From Diphasiastrum complanatum (lineage: Eukaryota; Streptophyta; Lycopodiopsida; Lycopodiales; Lycopodiaceae), in the NCBI GenBank assembly GCA_029204225.1, contig CM055095.1, forward strand, positions 43,332,862 through 43,396,861: DNA of 64,000 bases. Direction: 5' to 3'. The notes beneath the pieces were generated by a model that worked only from the letters and a program-made list of their open reading frames with translations, did no database searches and was not told where the DNA came from. How positions within the stretch are numbered: the first letter of the stretch is position 1; each line of letters opens with the position of its first letter. The translations under genes were made by a program, and so were the position numbers. Below are positions 23,480-47,372 of this stretch, one piece after another.

Positions 23480-24990
23480 CGTCAAAATCAATTGGGTATC
23501 CACAGGTGAGTTTTGGTGGAAGGTTTTAGTTTTAGTTTTTGGCATGTAAAAGGGAATTGTGCAATTAAAATAAGAAGGAAAAACTCAAAAGGGCTACAAG
23601 AATTGACCCTTTTCAAAAGTCATGTCAATTTTGAGATTTTTGTTTCTTAGCAAAACCAAAAAATTGACTATGTGAATAAATGTCTACCAATCCATTGTCT
23701 ATTGTGTGTATCTTCCTTCAGTCACAGAATGTGATTCCAAATGACTTGAGTCACCCTAAACCTTACAAATTTGTGTGCCTTTTACATATGAAACTTTGAA
23801 CACTATAAATACCATTTTCCAGCAAACAGCATGCACTATATTGGCTTACCAAGATGAAATGATTTTGGGTCAATAGAAATTTCAAAATCTTAAGTGATGC
23901 AAAGTTAAAACAGCCTGATTTTACATTCAAACTGAACAGAAAAATCTACTGATCTTTTTCTTTTAATGACTCCAAAATCCAAAGACATTTACTTACAGCC
24001 CTCCACAAAACTATGACCCTGGATTGCAATAAACAAAGAAGCAGGAATTTGTTAACCATTATTTCTGCTCAATTCTAATGTAAGGTCAAACTTACAAAAA
24101 TAATGTCTAGTGCCATCAAAAAAGCTACAACTAAGATCTTCAACCAGACCAAGAATCTCAGGCATATATGGACAGATCATCACGATGCTACTTGAGACGA
24201 AGTGTTGTAGATATGGTGGTCAATAATGTCATTTGCTAGCTTAAATATGCTCTATGGACAAAACATATATTTTTACAAGGTGTGAGATAAATTCCACAAA
24301 TGAAGACTGTACAAGTTACTAACAAAGCGAAGGAATATCAGCACTAAGGAAACTATAATTCTAAGCAAATTTGATAGGCGGTGCTAAAGTTCTTTCAAAT
24401 CAAAGCATTCCATATACCGCAAATCTGACCTAGCACCCAGATCATCACAAATTATAGTACACAAGGGAATCATTGTACAAACAGTTTAAAAGTCTGCACT
24501 CCACAGCTGGGTCAAGAAAATGACAATGTAACTATACAGCACCTTAAAACTCAGCCTTAAATATGCAATAGTTAAATTTGAATTTAATCTATTCACTACC
24601 AGTAAAACAAGGACAGAAATAACCTTGGAAACAACAAGCGCTCAAGCTACTGCAAAATATTTTCATTTCCAATATGTGGCAATTGTGAGAATAAGTAGAA
24701 CAATATGAAAATGAGATATGTACATGATCAACCAGAAAAAATCATGCACCAACTTGGCACATTATTTGTTCTATCTTGTAAATCCTGTTCATTTCAGCAT
24801 TCAAGAATTGGTGGTATGCAATCAATCATGTATAGGCAGGAATCTGCGTCCATCTAGGCATTAAGCAATCACATGCCTGCGAATGAAGAGTGAGGTAGCC
24901 ATGCAGTCACTAAGCCAAGAAAACATTCACCCCAGAAATAGAAAATTAGATATCTCCTGCCAACAAAACTGAATTGACCAAGTAAGTGCT
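23480..24990. other. no gene; probably includes Rab 3' UTR at its right end
   Basis: Non-coding. The last few hundred bases before 25005 lie just downstream of the Rab stop codon (minus strand) and would contain its 3' UTR. No clear poly(A) signal was picked. Confidence 0.35.
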
Positions 24991-25005
24991 TGTACAACAG
25001 TCTGC

Positions 25006-34462
<9,457 letters not shown>

Positions 34463-35000
34463 GGTGAAAGCTGCAAATTCCTGTCAAAGTCGAGTAAAAC
34501 TGCTTGATGCTCTCCAATCCCCTGCTCAGCACCAGATCCCGATCTGTTCAAAGGCCGCTATACCGTTTCCTTATTCAATAACGTTGCACTGAAACTTCAG
34601 GCGTTGAGAGAAGGTTGATGCCCCTCTTGCCCGCCAATAACCTGAAAAAATGAATGCAGCCTGCAATCCCGCAGAGGGATTATGTCAGATCTGGAAGAAA
34701 GCAGGCGCGAGGAGCAATTGCTGTCGATTACGAAAGCCGAGGGCGATGCGAGCATGGTAGATCTGGTCGTAGGAGGAGGATCGCACGAGGATCGTGAAAA
34801 AATGAGAAAGCCAAAAGGAAGGAATGAACGATCGTGGCACCTCAACCAACACGACGACGCCAAAAGTGGCATACCACTGCCTCTGTACTCGACGCCTCAT
34901 GTGAACAACATCTCGATAGCATCCGGCCACAGCCACGCTGTCACATACTTGAGTGCTCTATTGGGAACCCCTCAGCCTTGATTTTTTTTTCCTTCTAAGA
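34463..35000 (-). promoter_or_regulatory. probable Rab 5' UTR and promoter region
   Basis: This is immediately upstream of the Rab start codon, whose context (TTCACCATGAAC) is favourable for initiation. The DNA is locally more GC-rich than its flanks. A CAG/GAATTT junction at about 34485 could be a 5' UTR intron acceptor. No TATA box was identified with confidence. Confidence 0.4.
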
Positions 35001-36590
35001 AAACGTCATGCAATTTTGACATGACCTCTTAACTTAAGCAAGATCTATGTCAATCAATCAGGGAGTCGTAATGGGCTAAGCCACATCTGGCTACCAAAGA
35101 TCTACGAAATGACACATGGAACACAATAAATCAAACTATTGTTGAGTGTATTATCATGTGGTTGTTATTAGTTACATATATGATTGCAGAATACCCAATT
35201 TAATCTAGATGTCACTCACCCAATTTAACTACGTAAGATATATAGGTAAAGGAGGGCGATGGTGTGCAAGTATGCATTATGATGTCTATTTTAACCAACT
35301 AAAGAATGCTAGATGTCGCTCGCTTGCTCAGTCTAACTAGGTAAGATGTAGGTAAGGAGCTGGTCTAGCTTGCCACACTTCCAGACAAACAATTCATTAA
35401 GACCTGTGAATTTTTTAAGCTTTGTCGTGGTAGTAGTCAGCTATTGTGACAATTTGCTAACAGTTGAGGGTGGGGTGTCACTCCTAAGTGAGTTTGAGTA
35501 TAAAAATAGGTTTTTTTTTAATTTTTAATTCTTCTAAAATGCAATATTTGTTTCCTTTTGATTTTTTGATGATTTGAATGCCTTGTCACATAACGTAATG
35601 TAAAGCTTATCTTGATGTGTCGGCCACCTTGTCTTAATATGCAACAAAGAAGGTGTTTTTTTTTTGTTAACTAGCTAGTAGGTCTAGATGTCCACGTATA
35701 TTGTGATTATGCTACATAATGTTGCATCAATGAGTCATGTTGGACATTTAGAGCCTTATAGTTTGAAGTTGCTAGTCTTGGATTTTAATGTATATTGTTA
35801 TTATTATATATAGATTGTTGCATCGATGTGTCATGTTGGTTGACGTATCGTTACATCGAATCATGAGTTAAATCCGCTCATGTAAATAAGGACATACAAC
35901 ATAAAAATATCATAGTATTATGACATAACAAGTGATCTTGTCCTTTTGCTAAGATACCATTTTTATTAAGTTTAGATGTATTTTCATGCATCTAACAATT
36001 GGTCTCCTAACAAAACAATATTTTATCAAATTTTGTTTGGGTTATAACAATTAATGGCCATATTTCATGGTGCATAGTTTGACTCCATAATAAAGTGAGC
36101 TTTTGTATTCAAAGTTGATTTGGCAAAATTGTTTTGCACATAGCTTTTCAAAAATGTAACAAGTTGTACATAGTGCTCTAATTGCCAACACAATTTATAT
36201 ATTGCTTGTTTGCACGGTAAGTTAGCAATTTTGTCAAATTCATCTAAACAAGATTTTTGGTGTCAAGTAGTTAGCTTTCAAGTTTTGTTTCCTTCCAATA
36301 ATAGTAAACCAATCATATGTGTTATACGCACAAGTGTATATAGGACACGACATCCAAAGATCCAAAAGACAAAGAAGTTGTCCAATATCTAGCGTGTATT
36401 CAACCTAGTAGTGTTAAAAAATATTTATCAAGCAAGAGAATCTATTGTTATAGTATAAAATCTTGTTAGATAGCAAAAAGAAGACTAAACATGACATGAG
36501 GTAATGCTTCAATCCATCTTGTATTTGATTTTGATTATCCATATGCAATCAACTACATTTCTACTGATAGGCAGTTCGACAATAGTCCAA
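35001..36590. other. no gene recognised
   Basis: AT-rich non-coding DNA. Two near-copies of GTTGCATC(A/G)ATG(A/T)GTCATGTTGG lie at about 35724-35746 and 35817-35839, a small local duplication. Confidence 0.3.
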
Positions 36591-36599
36591 GTTTGATTC

Positions 36600-37790
36600 T
36601 TAAAGAGAAGTGAATATTTTCTACCCATGTCTTCTTTCCATAGATCGGAATCGGGCTGACTAAGTGTTCTTCAACAATAGTCAGCTCTCGAATAAAATAA
36701 CGTGCAGATTCTTTGATATACCTTGTAGGTGCTCTGTGCTCTCTTGTCGATCTTCTGGGAGATAAGCGAAATTGATCGTTTTGTTGCTACTGAGCTACAA
36801 CATCTTCTTCTGATTCATTGTTAATAAGTTGTTCGTCTAATGTAGACGAGTTTGGATTTTTCACAAAATTAGTCGAGTTGGGAACATAAATGTTTGATAG
36901 TTCAGTATTGTCTGACAACTCGGTTTTATGAGCTTTGCCCTTACCTTTGAGGTCGATAAACTGATCTTCGATAAAGATGATATCGCGACTGGTGAATATC
37001 TTCAATTTGACAGGACATACAACTTATAAGCTTTATTTGAAGTGGTATAACCAATGAAAATAGATTTGATATTGTCGAGCTTCTTTCTTATATCTTGAGG
37101 TATCTGCGCATAAGTGATACATCCAAACACGTGTAAATTTGATAGTGATGGTTTTGAGCCTGTCCAAACTTCATAAGATGTTTTGTCTGAGAAGCTTTTA
37201 GTCAAACATATATTCTAGATATGAGTTGCAGTGGAAGCAGCTTCATCCCATAAGAATTTCGGAAGTGTCGCATGAGCAAGCATACACTTGGCCCTCGACT
37301 AAGATTTGATTCTCTTTCGGCAAGTCCATTCGACTCAGGCGAATAGGAGGTAATAAACTATTGTTCAATGTCATTGTTGAGACAATGCTCCTTGAATTCG
37401 GTTGAAATGTACTTTCCCCCATTGTCATACCTCATTGCTTTGATTCTTTTGCCAGTTTCCAATTCTGCACGCTCCTTAAATTGTCAAAAGATTTTGAAAG
37501 TTTCCAACTTCTATTATAAAATAAACAAATGTTCTTCTTGAATATTCGTCAATGAAGGTAATGAAATATTTTGCATCAAGCAATGATGGATTTTGCATTG
37601 GACCACATATATCTGAGTGAACAACATCTAGAACATCTTTTGTTGCTGACTCGATCTAAATAGAATCCTAGTTTGTTTTTTGACAATGTAGCTATGACAG
37701 ACAGGGAGGTCATCTTTATTGGTTGGATAGTCGAGATCAAGTACCTGCGCCTCCTGTAGATCCGTTGATATACCACTGGTTACTAAATCA
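36600..37790 (-). pseudogene. copia integrase fragment, frameshifted
   Basis: From right to left: a pre-integrase region (DLDYPTNKDDLPVCHSY..., about 37.6-37.75 kb), the integrase core MRYDNGGKYISTEFKEHCLN (second Asp) and YSPESNGLAERE (Glu; about 37.3-37.45 kb). A C-terminal block VFGCITYAQIPQDIRKKLDN (37002-37205) and a linker ending in RRSTRAPTRYIKES follow. There are several frameshifts. Reverse transcriptase does not follow. Similar in sequence to the 8.6-12.6 kb copia but more decayed. Confidence 0.8.
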
Positions 37791-39700
37791 GGTCTCCACC
37801 CATGGCCCGCACCTGTAACAAGATGCCCTCACGTCCAAGCATATCCAACTGTCCAATAAGTCCTGAAAGCTGATCCCCATCCATTTCCCATGCTCCAAGC
37901 ACAAGAGTCTACCAAGAATTCAATGAATGAATGTACGCAAAACTCACCATAGGCTATACCTGAGTACATCGCCCATCTCCCGAACATACTGATGATGATT
38001 TGCCTCTCCTACATCCCATGTAGGCTCAACTTCCCATGCTTGATGTCAACTCTGATTTGACCAGTACATAGGCCTCCCACCTAGGAGCCTATCTCACCAC
38101 ACCTGATGCACAAGCTGAAGAACATCATCCATACATCAAATGACATGTCATACCTGAGCAACTGTAGCATCTGTCTGAGTGCCACCCCAATGGACTCATC
38201 ATCCACATATTATGCTCACCTGATGTCTTCCAACCTGGTCACCATCCTACTAGACAAGTCGAACTCCAAAGCATCACCTACTCCACCTGGCTCCTAGCAT
38301 CTGCTCGCTCTCCCTGGCTATGTGCCACCCGACACCATGCCAACGCAAGCCTATCCCTGAGTTGCCGCTCACGGGATACCGAGACTAATGTCTCCCTGAT
38401 CGTACTGAGGTATATGGCTCTAAATGACTCCTCTAAGCTTCCCCATGATCTCACCACCTGAGAATCTACACCATGGAAATTCCAACACCTGGGCCAAGCC
38501 TAGACTCCTGCAAATACATCCAAATGCATGAAAGCTATAGATAGCTTATCCCCGCCCATGATGGTAGATGTCTCTCCATCGATGCCAATGCCAATGATTG
38601 GCCCCTTACTATAATGCCAACCTGTACTTCCAAATGAGCACACCATGAAGTCCTCGCCATCAGTGTCTCTTGCAGTAGATCACTAGCAAAGCACCCATCA
38701 TGGTGCTTGCCCTCTGATCACACGCCGTGAGATCTCCATTAGCTCTCCAACCTAGAGCTGGCTCCCAAAGCTTCATGCTTTGCCCATTTGCGTTTGGAGT
38801 GTCCTGATTCCATCATGAATTACTCCTGTAAGTCCTGACCATCCAAAGACTCAAGTCTAATCTGAAATAGTTGCCACATGATGATCATCCCATGTCATCC
38901 TGCAGTGCTATCCCTACCAGGTATCCCAATGCCATCTCTGCTCACAAAGATCTAAGCATCTACCTTGTAATGCCCACTTGTATTCTCCCAAGCTAGCTCC
39001 AAGCTGCTCCTGTGAATGGTTTCAAACCACTCCTTGAGAATACATTGAGATGTGAACTCCAAAGCCACCATCAAGTCCTCACATGACTGTGCATGCCAAT
39101 ATCCCTCCAAGTGAACCTGTGAGATCTTCCATGGCCCAAACCAAATGATCTGCACCCTACTATCACTAGAATCTGCATCCCTGATGCAATCATGATACGG
39201 CAAATTGACTTGACTTACCCAGAATAGGTAGTTTAAGTGTATCTCTTCGATGACAAACCTGATACACTGCTCCACAATTAAAATGGCTTGATCGAAATTG
39301 ACTTACCGACTGCAAAACTACAAAATCATCACACTCAACACTCACCAAGAGCATCCAAAGTGTGATTATTGACTCGTTTTTCATCATCTACATGTCCCAC
39401 ACACAGCTTGTCCAATGCAAGTCCGCTATCTTGTCCAATGGCTTCCACCTCGCACTTCCATCACCTGTGACTGCCAATATGTGTGTACCTCCAAGCTAGC
39501 CCATATATTTCTCCGAAAGAAAATTTTTTCAAGCTACAGATGCGTGTGTCAATGCAGCTATCACCTAAATCGATAATGCCACTGCCGATCATGCCTATGA
39601 GAGCGTTCATCCCCCCGACCATCTCTCCTTTGCTTCCTTCTTAGCTTTTCTCCTAGGGTTTTGATGTCTGCTGAATTCTTATCCAGCTTGTTGTTTAATC
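37791..39700. other. unassigned, more GC-rich segment between copia integrase and leader
   Basis: Gag and protease would be expected here for a copia reading leftwards, but I recognise neither. A 107-codon minus frame (38952-39275; WFGPWKISQVHLEGYWHAQS...) has no known motif. Base composition is clearly richer in C on the plus strand than in neighbouring DNA. It may be foreign sequence carried or inserted between the copia parts. Confidence 0.35.
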
Positions 39701-39710
39701 CATGACACAC

Positions 39711-40409
39711 CACGGCCTCTTGCCAACATTCTTACCCTGCTAGGGCGCCCCTCTACAGCCTTTCACAGATCTGAAAATGTCCTCCTACAAGGAAAGATCC
39801 ATAATTTTTCAGTTCTAAACCCTAGCTAAAAAAAGAAAGAAGATTTCTGGGCATTTGTAAATCTCTTTATGAGATTTCTTCTTGCAGCTCTCTGTTAGTC
39901 TGAGATTGCCCTACCTCAAGCTTTCCAATGCAACTTACAGCACGTTAATTGGTGCGGTATTGCTTTCGAACAGACTGATTTCCTAATAAATCTACCAACA
40001 CCCCAGGAAACCAAAAATCTCCAAAATTTTCTCAGTTTTTCACCTAGTCTAGCCCTGTAAATTGCTATGGCTCTCTGTCACTGTCTTTGCAAACCCATGC
40101 AAGTCTCGTTGTGCCAAACGATTGTCCATATAGTGAATTATGAGGCCACCATTGATGATTTCTCCGAAACCATTGAAACTGCAAGTTTCTCCATGAATTC
40201 TCCCTGGACTCTACCTACGACGATCGTTTTGATCTTCCTCGAAGCTCCGATCGAAGGAACTTTGATGTCTCTAGCCATCCGGACTGCCGATACCCCATAT
40301 GGAGTCCTCTCTCCTGAGATGCTATGAGTGTTATTTCTCTTGGTGAAAGATGCTATCCCATAGCTTCACCGGATCGTGCATTCTTGCATCACCCAGACGC
40401 TATGATACC
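39711..40409 (-). other. copia 5' leader and primer binding site
   Basis: 39711-39830 matches 56955-57070 (shared TAGGGCGCCC, TCTGAAAA-GTCCTCCTACAA and AAACCCTAGC), the leader of the copia at 53-57 kb. At 40398-40409 the minus strand reads GGTATCATAGCG, a worn TGGTATCAGAGC primer site, just inside the LTR. Same family as the 53-57 kb element. Confidence 0.65.
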
Positions 40410-40413
40410 GAGT

Positions 40414-40860
40414 TGAAATTCTGATAGAATCTAGTGCAATATGTAGATCACATCACACAATCACCATAGCCACTCCTCACAAGCTCTCAAAGATGGCACA
40501 GCAAAAGTTATTAGATTACAAAGAAACATTGTACATATAGCAAAGCCCCAAACTGCATGGGCTCAACAGGTGTCACTAAACTGGCCTACCACCTGCCAAA
40601 CTAGAGTTAGGCCCAATATGGCCACATCTACTGACAAACCCAAGACATGCCCCTAAGTATAGCATAATGAACTCAAAAATATAATTTACAGGCTAATTTC
40701 TTCCTACGTGTGGCTACTTGGCTAACCCAAGTAGCCGTAGTGCCCGATCAATGTATCCTAACGGGTCACGTCCCGATCACAACCATATACAGTAAACCAA
40801 ATAAATTGTACAGTAATTACATCATCACATTTAGAGCTTATACTAATGAATCATATCACA
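40414..40860 (-). repeat. copia 5' LTR, about 447 bp
   Basis: On the minus strand it begins TGTGATATGATTC and ends AGAATTTCA, giving the TG...CA ends expected of an LTR, next to the worn primer site. No partner LTR was found on the left, so the element is 3'-truncated. It abuts a copia reverse-transcriptase fragment on its right. Confidence 0.55.
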
Positions 40861-40875
40861 ACTTGATTTCTAACC

Positions 40876-40940
40876 GATAATGTTGTTGAAAAGCAATGTG
40901 TCGTCCACATACAAAGTGATAATAATAAAAGATTGGAATC
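40876..40940 (-). pseudogene. tiny copia reverse-transcriptase fragment with YVDD
   Basis: The minus strand reads GFRFQSFIIITLYVDDTLLF then NNIIG and a stop, about 22 codons. It is nearly the same as the active-site block of the 8.6-12.6 kb copia (IIITLYVDDTLLFSNNL). It is cut on its right by dispersed repeat copy B and on its left by the LTR at 40860. Confidence 0.85.
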
Positions 40941-41300
40941 TGAAGCCCTCTTTGGCATTTGTCCCCACCCCATTGGATAGTACACCTAGTGGCCTCCATA
41001 AGAGAGTGGGGGAGTGGTGCATTCAAAGCCCTTTTCCAAAACTAGAAGATGCCATTTTTGTCAAAAGCTAGGGAGGCCATTCAAAGCTTCCCCTTTTGTA
41101 CACCACCCTAGAAGTCCCAAATGTCAATAAATAGTGGGTGTACCTCCCAAGTTTTTAGCCTTCAAGATATTTTGGCATTTATTATCCAAATTTGGGTGAG
41201 GCCTTTTATCAAGCCCTATTTTTTTATAGGTGGCCTTCATTTTCTTTGTGGTACCCTTGTTATTGGCCTTTCTTTGAATTTTCAAAGGGCATGGCCATTT
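40941..41300 (+). repeat. dispersed repeat copy B
   Basis: Matches copy A (18573-18925) along about 350 bases in the same orientation with small indels. It lacks the termini of the 3.6 kb insertion, so it is a fragment of the same family or of a shared module. Confidence 0.88.
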
Positions 41301-41618
41301 CAGGGTTAGTAATTATATAATTGGCCATGACTAGAATATTGTTATATCCATATATCAATAGAAATTGGATTTATCAATAGGGAAGTTTAGACCTTGCATG
41401 ATTGCATGCACAGGGTGGTCTTGAGTCTATATAACTAGTGGGAACTCACCCAGCTACTCCACCATTATTTTGGTGATTCATTGCCAGGTCCTCTCTCTCT
41501 ACTCTTGGTGATTCATTGTCAGGTCCTCTACTCTTGCTTCCTATTCCTTGGCTTGGGGCTGAAGCTTCTGGATATTGATCAGTTGGTTGGGTGGTTTCTC
41601 CATAGTGTGCTTTCCCTT
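41301..41618 (+). repeat. probable 5' LTR of plus-strand gypsy
   Basis: The inner end (TTTCCCTTACA) directly precedes a primer site at 41620. It includes a duplicated TTGGTGATTCATTG(C/T)CAGGTCCTCT (about 41470-41494 and 41503-41527). The outer end is not determined. Confidence 0.4.
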
Positions 41619-42740
41619 ACATTGGTAATAGAGCAAGGCTTACGAAGATCATAGAACTTGGAGTGGTGTTGCTTTTTGGCGAAATTGTGGTGTTCTCATC
41701 TAGGTATTCTCATCCAGGTCGAGAACAAGTTTCTAAGTGGGTGTATTCTCCCGGGTTCCATTTGCACGTCGCTAAGAGCCGTTTCTCTCAAAAAAAATTT
41801 GGGTTTTAGGAAAGATTGTCCTTGAAAGCCAGTTTGTGATGCTTTTTTGGAGCTTTTTCTTGTGTAACTCAAATCTTATGTAGATTTGAATTTTTCAGAA
41901 AGTGTACTTTCATTTTAGGGATCATTAATGATGAGATTAATGATGCATGTCAACTCTTTCCATGATTTACAATTCTAGGCTATGTTTTCGGTCAAAAATT
42001 GCTTGATTTTCATGGTTTTTGGCTAAAAATTGAAAATAAGAGCTAAAATCTAGCAAAATCAGATCATTAGCTAAAAATCATCATTTTTGTTAATTTTTTC
42101 AGTTGGATAGTAGGATGTTGTGAAACACCTTGTAGATATTTTCTAAAAGTTGAATCAAAGTCTTATGAAGCTATGTCTGAAGTTAGAGCCAAGAATTCCA
42201 TGAATTGAGCTTGTAGAAGGTCGAAAAAAGCCAAAAAAAAAAAAATAGTCTTTTTTAATGTTTTTGGGGGGTGGATTGCTCTCATCTATAACGGGATTAT
42301 GCCAGAAAATTTTACAGCTTGTTTAGGACTCCTCTTGACCTATCCAACAAGCTATTAGATCTATCAATTGATGGTCGGGGGCTTATGCTCCGTCTCCATC
42401 AAGTTTGAAGCCAAAATTCCTTACGACACTCAATGACATGAACCATCGGAATAATATGTGAGATCAACAAATGGAAGTTCTTTTGGACCAGATCAAATTG
42501 TTGTCTTCACGGAATCTCAATTTTTAAGCAGAGATCTATTTGGAGGAGAAGAAGGAGAAGAAATCGGAAGTCGTGGAGGACTGGCTCGTTAAGTGGAGCA
42601 GTTACTTTAGCTTGCATGGATTCCCATATGAGAAGAAAATTAAAAGTGTCATGCTATTTTTAAGCGGCAAGGCATCGTCGTGGTGGCGGGATTATTGAAG
42701 ACTCAAGTAAGGTCAAAGGAGAAGCAAAGAAGTGTTGTTC
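41619..42740 (+). pseudogene. LTR retroelement primer site, leader and gypsy gag fragment
   Basis: TTGGTAATAGAGCAAGG at about 41620 resembles a Met-tRNA primer site (TGGTATCAGAGC). After a non-coding leader, 42430-42700 reads NRNNM, stop, DQQMEVLLDQIK, then VEDWLVKWSSYFSLHGFPYE, then LSGKASSWWRDY. That fits the Retrotrans_gag pattern (L.G.A..WW). Stops break it, and the sequence after 42.74 kb is unrelated. Confidence 0.6.
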
Positions 42741-45194
<2,454 letters not shown>

Positions 45195-46091
45195 TGATGT
45201 GAATGGCAGTCGCATAAAACACGGCAATTCAGATGGATTTTAGATATGATTGCTGGTCATTGCCAGCTGTATCATTCCTACAGTCCTCCAGAATGTAGAC
45301 AGACATTGATGTACTATGTTAACAGATTAATGTAGCATTCAACAAAATTCAAACCAAGGTGCGGAATTTTATGAACAAGTGAATCAGACACAAGAATAAC
45401 AGCAGACTAATTTACATTCAAGATCAGACAAGATAAGAGTGAAATATGTGCAACAGCTTCAAAATCATCTACTGATTCTTCAAGCACTGCATGTAGATTC
45501 ACGTAGTGCGTTGGCGTGAGAGAAATACAGTTCTCCCACGAGTAATGTCTCGCTTACTAGCGGACTTGTGGATCTACAGATCCTATGCATAATCGTCTCG
45601 CACGTAGACAGACGCGTTTTCATCTTCTTGCTTACTAGCATTAGACTACTTCACGTGTGTGTATCATCAATAAAGTATATAGTCACGTCATGTAACTTCT
45701 AAATTAGAGTGATTAAACATCTACAACTAATCACGAATTACAAGAGTGACAGATTAGCCACAACCTAGAGTGTATCTGTTGACGTCATGCTATCAGATCA
45801 TGTATCTGTACTTCTGGGTACTTGCATGATCTCGTTGGTCCTTTTTGGAGCGTGAGGGCAGGAAAAGGTGTCGCGACATTTTTCGTGTCGCTTCGAGTTG
45901 TTTGACTTTCTTGTCGTCTGACTTTCTCTCGTTGTACAGTGAAAAATTCTCTTTCGCAAATTTTTCGTGTTCGCGTCTTTTCGTCAGGGTCTTCGCAAAC
46001 ATTTTCGCTTCGTGTCTTTTGACTTTCACGTTCACGAACATCTTCGTCAGGCAGAGGGCTGAAAGCTAGCAAAGCTTTGGTAATAGAAACA
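45195..46091 (-). repeat. 3' LTR of copia (897 bp)
   Basis: Begins TGATGTGAATGGCAG on the plus strand and ends ATAGAAACA. It follows the polypurine-type tract GAGAGGGAGCTGAAAAAATG read on the minus strand (about 46093-46115). Confidence 0.9.
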
Positions 46092-46101
46092 TTTCATTTT
46101 T

Positions 46102-47372
46102 TCAGCTCCCTCTCAAAGCATGATAGCTTGATGACTCCAAGATTGCTCCTCTGTCTCTCAAAAAGTCTAGGGCTTTTGTAAAAATGTCAGTAACCATGTC
46201 TTTTGTTCCGATGAAGGTGGTTTGCAGCATCTTCTTCTCAATCAGATCCTTGACCAAGTGGTACTTGATCGCGATGTGTTTCGTCCTTGAGTGGAACACA
46301 AGATCTTTTGTTAGATGTACTGCATATGTGTTATCCATCTGCAAATCCAGAGGCTCATTCCTTGTTTCGCCCAATTCGTCCAGGAACTATCTGAGCCAAA
46401 TTATTTCATTGGCCATCTTTGTTGATGCAACGTACTCTGCTTCACAGGATGACTGAGTCACAATATTCTGCTTCTTGCTGACCCAGAGAATTGCCGCTCT
46501 TGACGCGATGGTGCATCCTCTTGACACGCTTTTACAATCGTCCTTGAGGGATGCCCAGCTAGCATCACTTTAGGAGAACTATGCATCACGACAATAACAC
46601 AAGCCATAATCTCTCATTAATTGAAGATATTGCAAAATTCATTTTGCAATCTTCCAATGTGTCGAGTCTGGATTCGTACAGAATTGGCTCATCCTGAACA
46701 CTGCATAAGCAATGTCAGGGTGTTTGTTGTCTACAAGGTACATCAGCAAACCTATCAGCTTCCTATAAGGTGTGAGCTACATTTGTTCTCTCTCTTCTTC
46801 AGTCCTTGGACAATCATTGTTTGTCAGCACCATTCCTGCGAGCATTGGAGTATTCGCTCCTTTGCAATTCAGCATCCCAAAATCCTCTAGGATTTTCTGG
46901 GTGTATCTGGACTGGTGAAGGTACAACTTATCTCCCTCATAGTCCCTGTCGATTTGCAAGCCAAGATAACACCTAGCTTCTCCCAGATCCACAATCTCGA
47001 AATGTTTCGAGATGTCTGTCTTCACTTCAGCAATCAACTTCTCACTCTTGCAGAGTTTCAAAGTGTCATCCACATATACATCCACAATGATGATCTGCCC
47101 ATTTGTGACTCTGACATACACATTGGAATCAGCCAATGGTGGCTTGAATCCTAATGATTTCAGGGCTTGATCCTTCTTCTTGCACCATTGTCAAGCTGAC
47201 TGTTTCAGACTGTAGATACTTCTATACATTCTGCATGCATAATTAGGAAGTCAATTTGAGACATATCCTGGGATTGATCCATGTAGACTTCTTCGTCTAA
47301 CTCACCATGCAAGAAGGCTGTCTTCTTGTCCACAATGTGGATCCTGAGGTCATAAGCAGCTGCACATGATCA
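46102..47372 (-). pseudogene. copia reverse transcriptase (C-part) and RNase H
   Basis: Reverse transcriptase resumes abruptly at AAAYDLRIHIVDKKTAFLHG-like sequence (about 47.3 kb) and then holds YVDD at 47065-47076 (IIIVDVYVDDTLKL). GEARCYLGLQIDRDYEGDKL and the GMLNCKGANTPM block follow. RNase H is seen at 46.10-46.60 kb (MDNTYAVHLTKDLVFHSRTK, then HIAIKYHLVKDLIEKK and TDIFTKALDF). Stops and frameshifts occur between blocks. Confidence 0.88.

Noticed and set aside
34682-34981. 99-codon plus-strand frame upstream of Rab
   Set aside because: Lies in the Rab promoter/5' UTR region, with overlapping minus frames of similar length and no motif.
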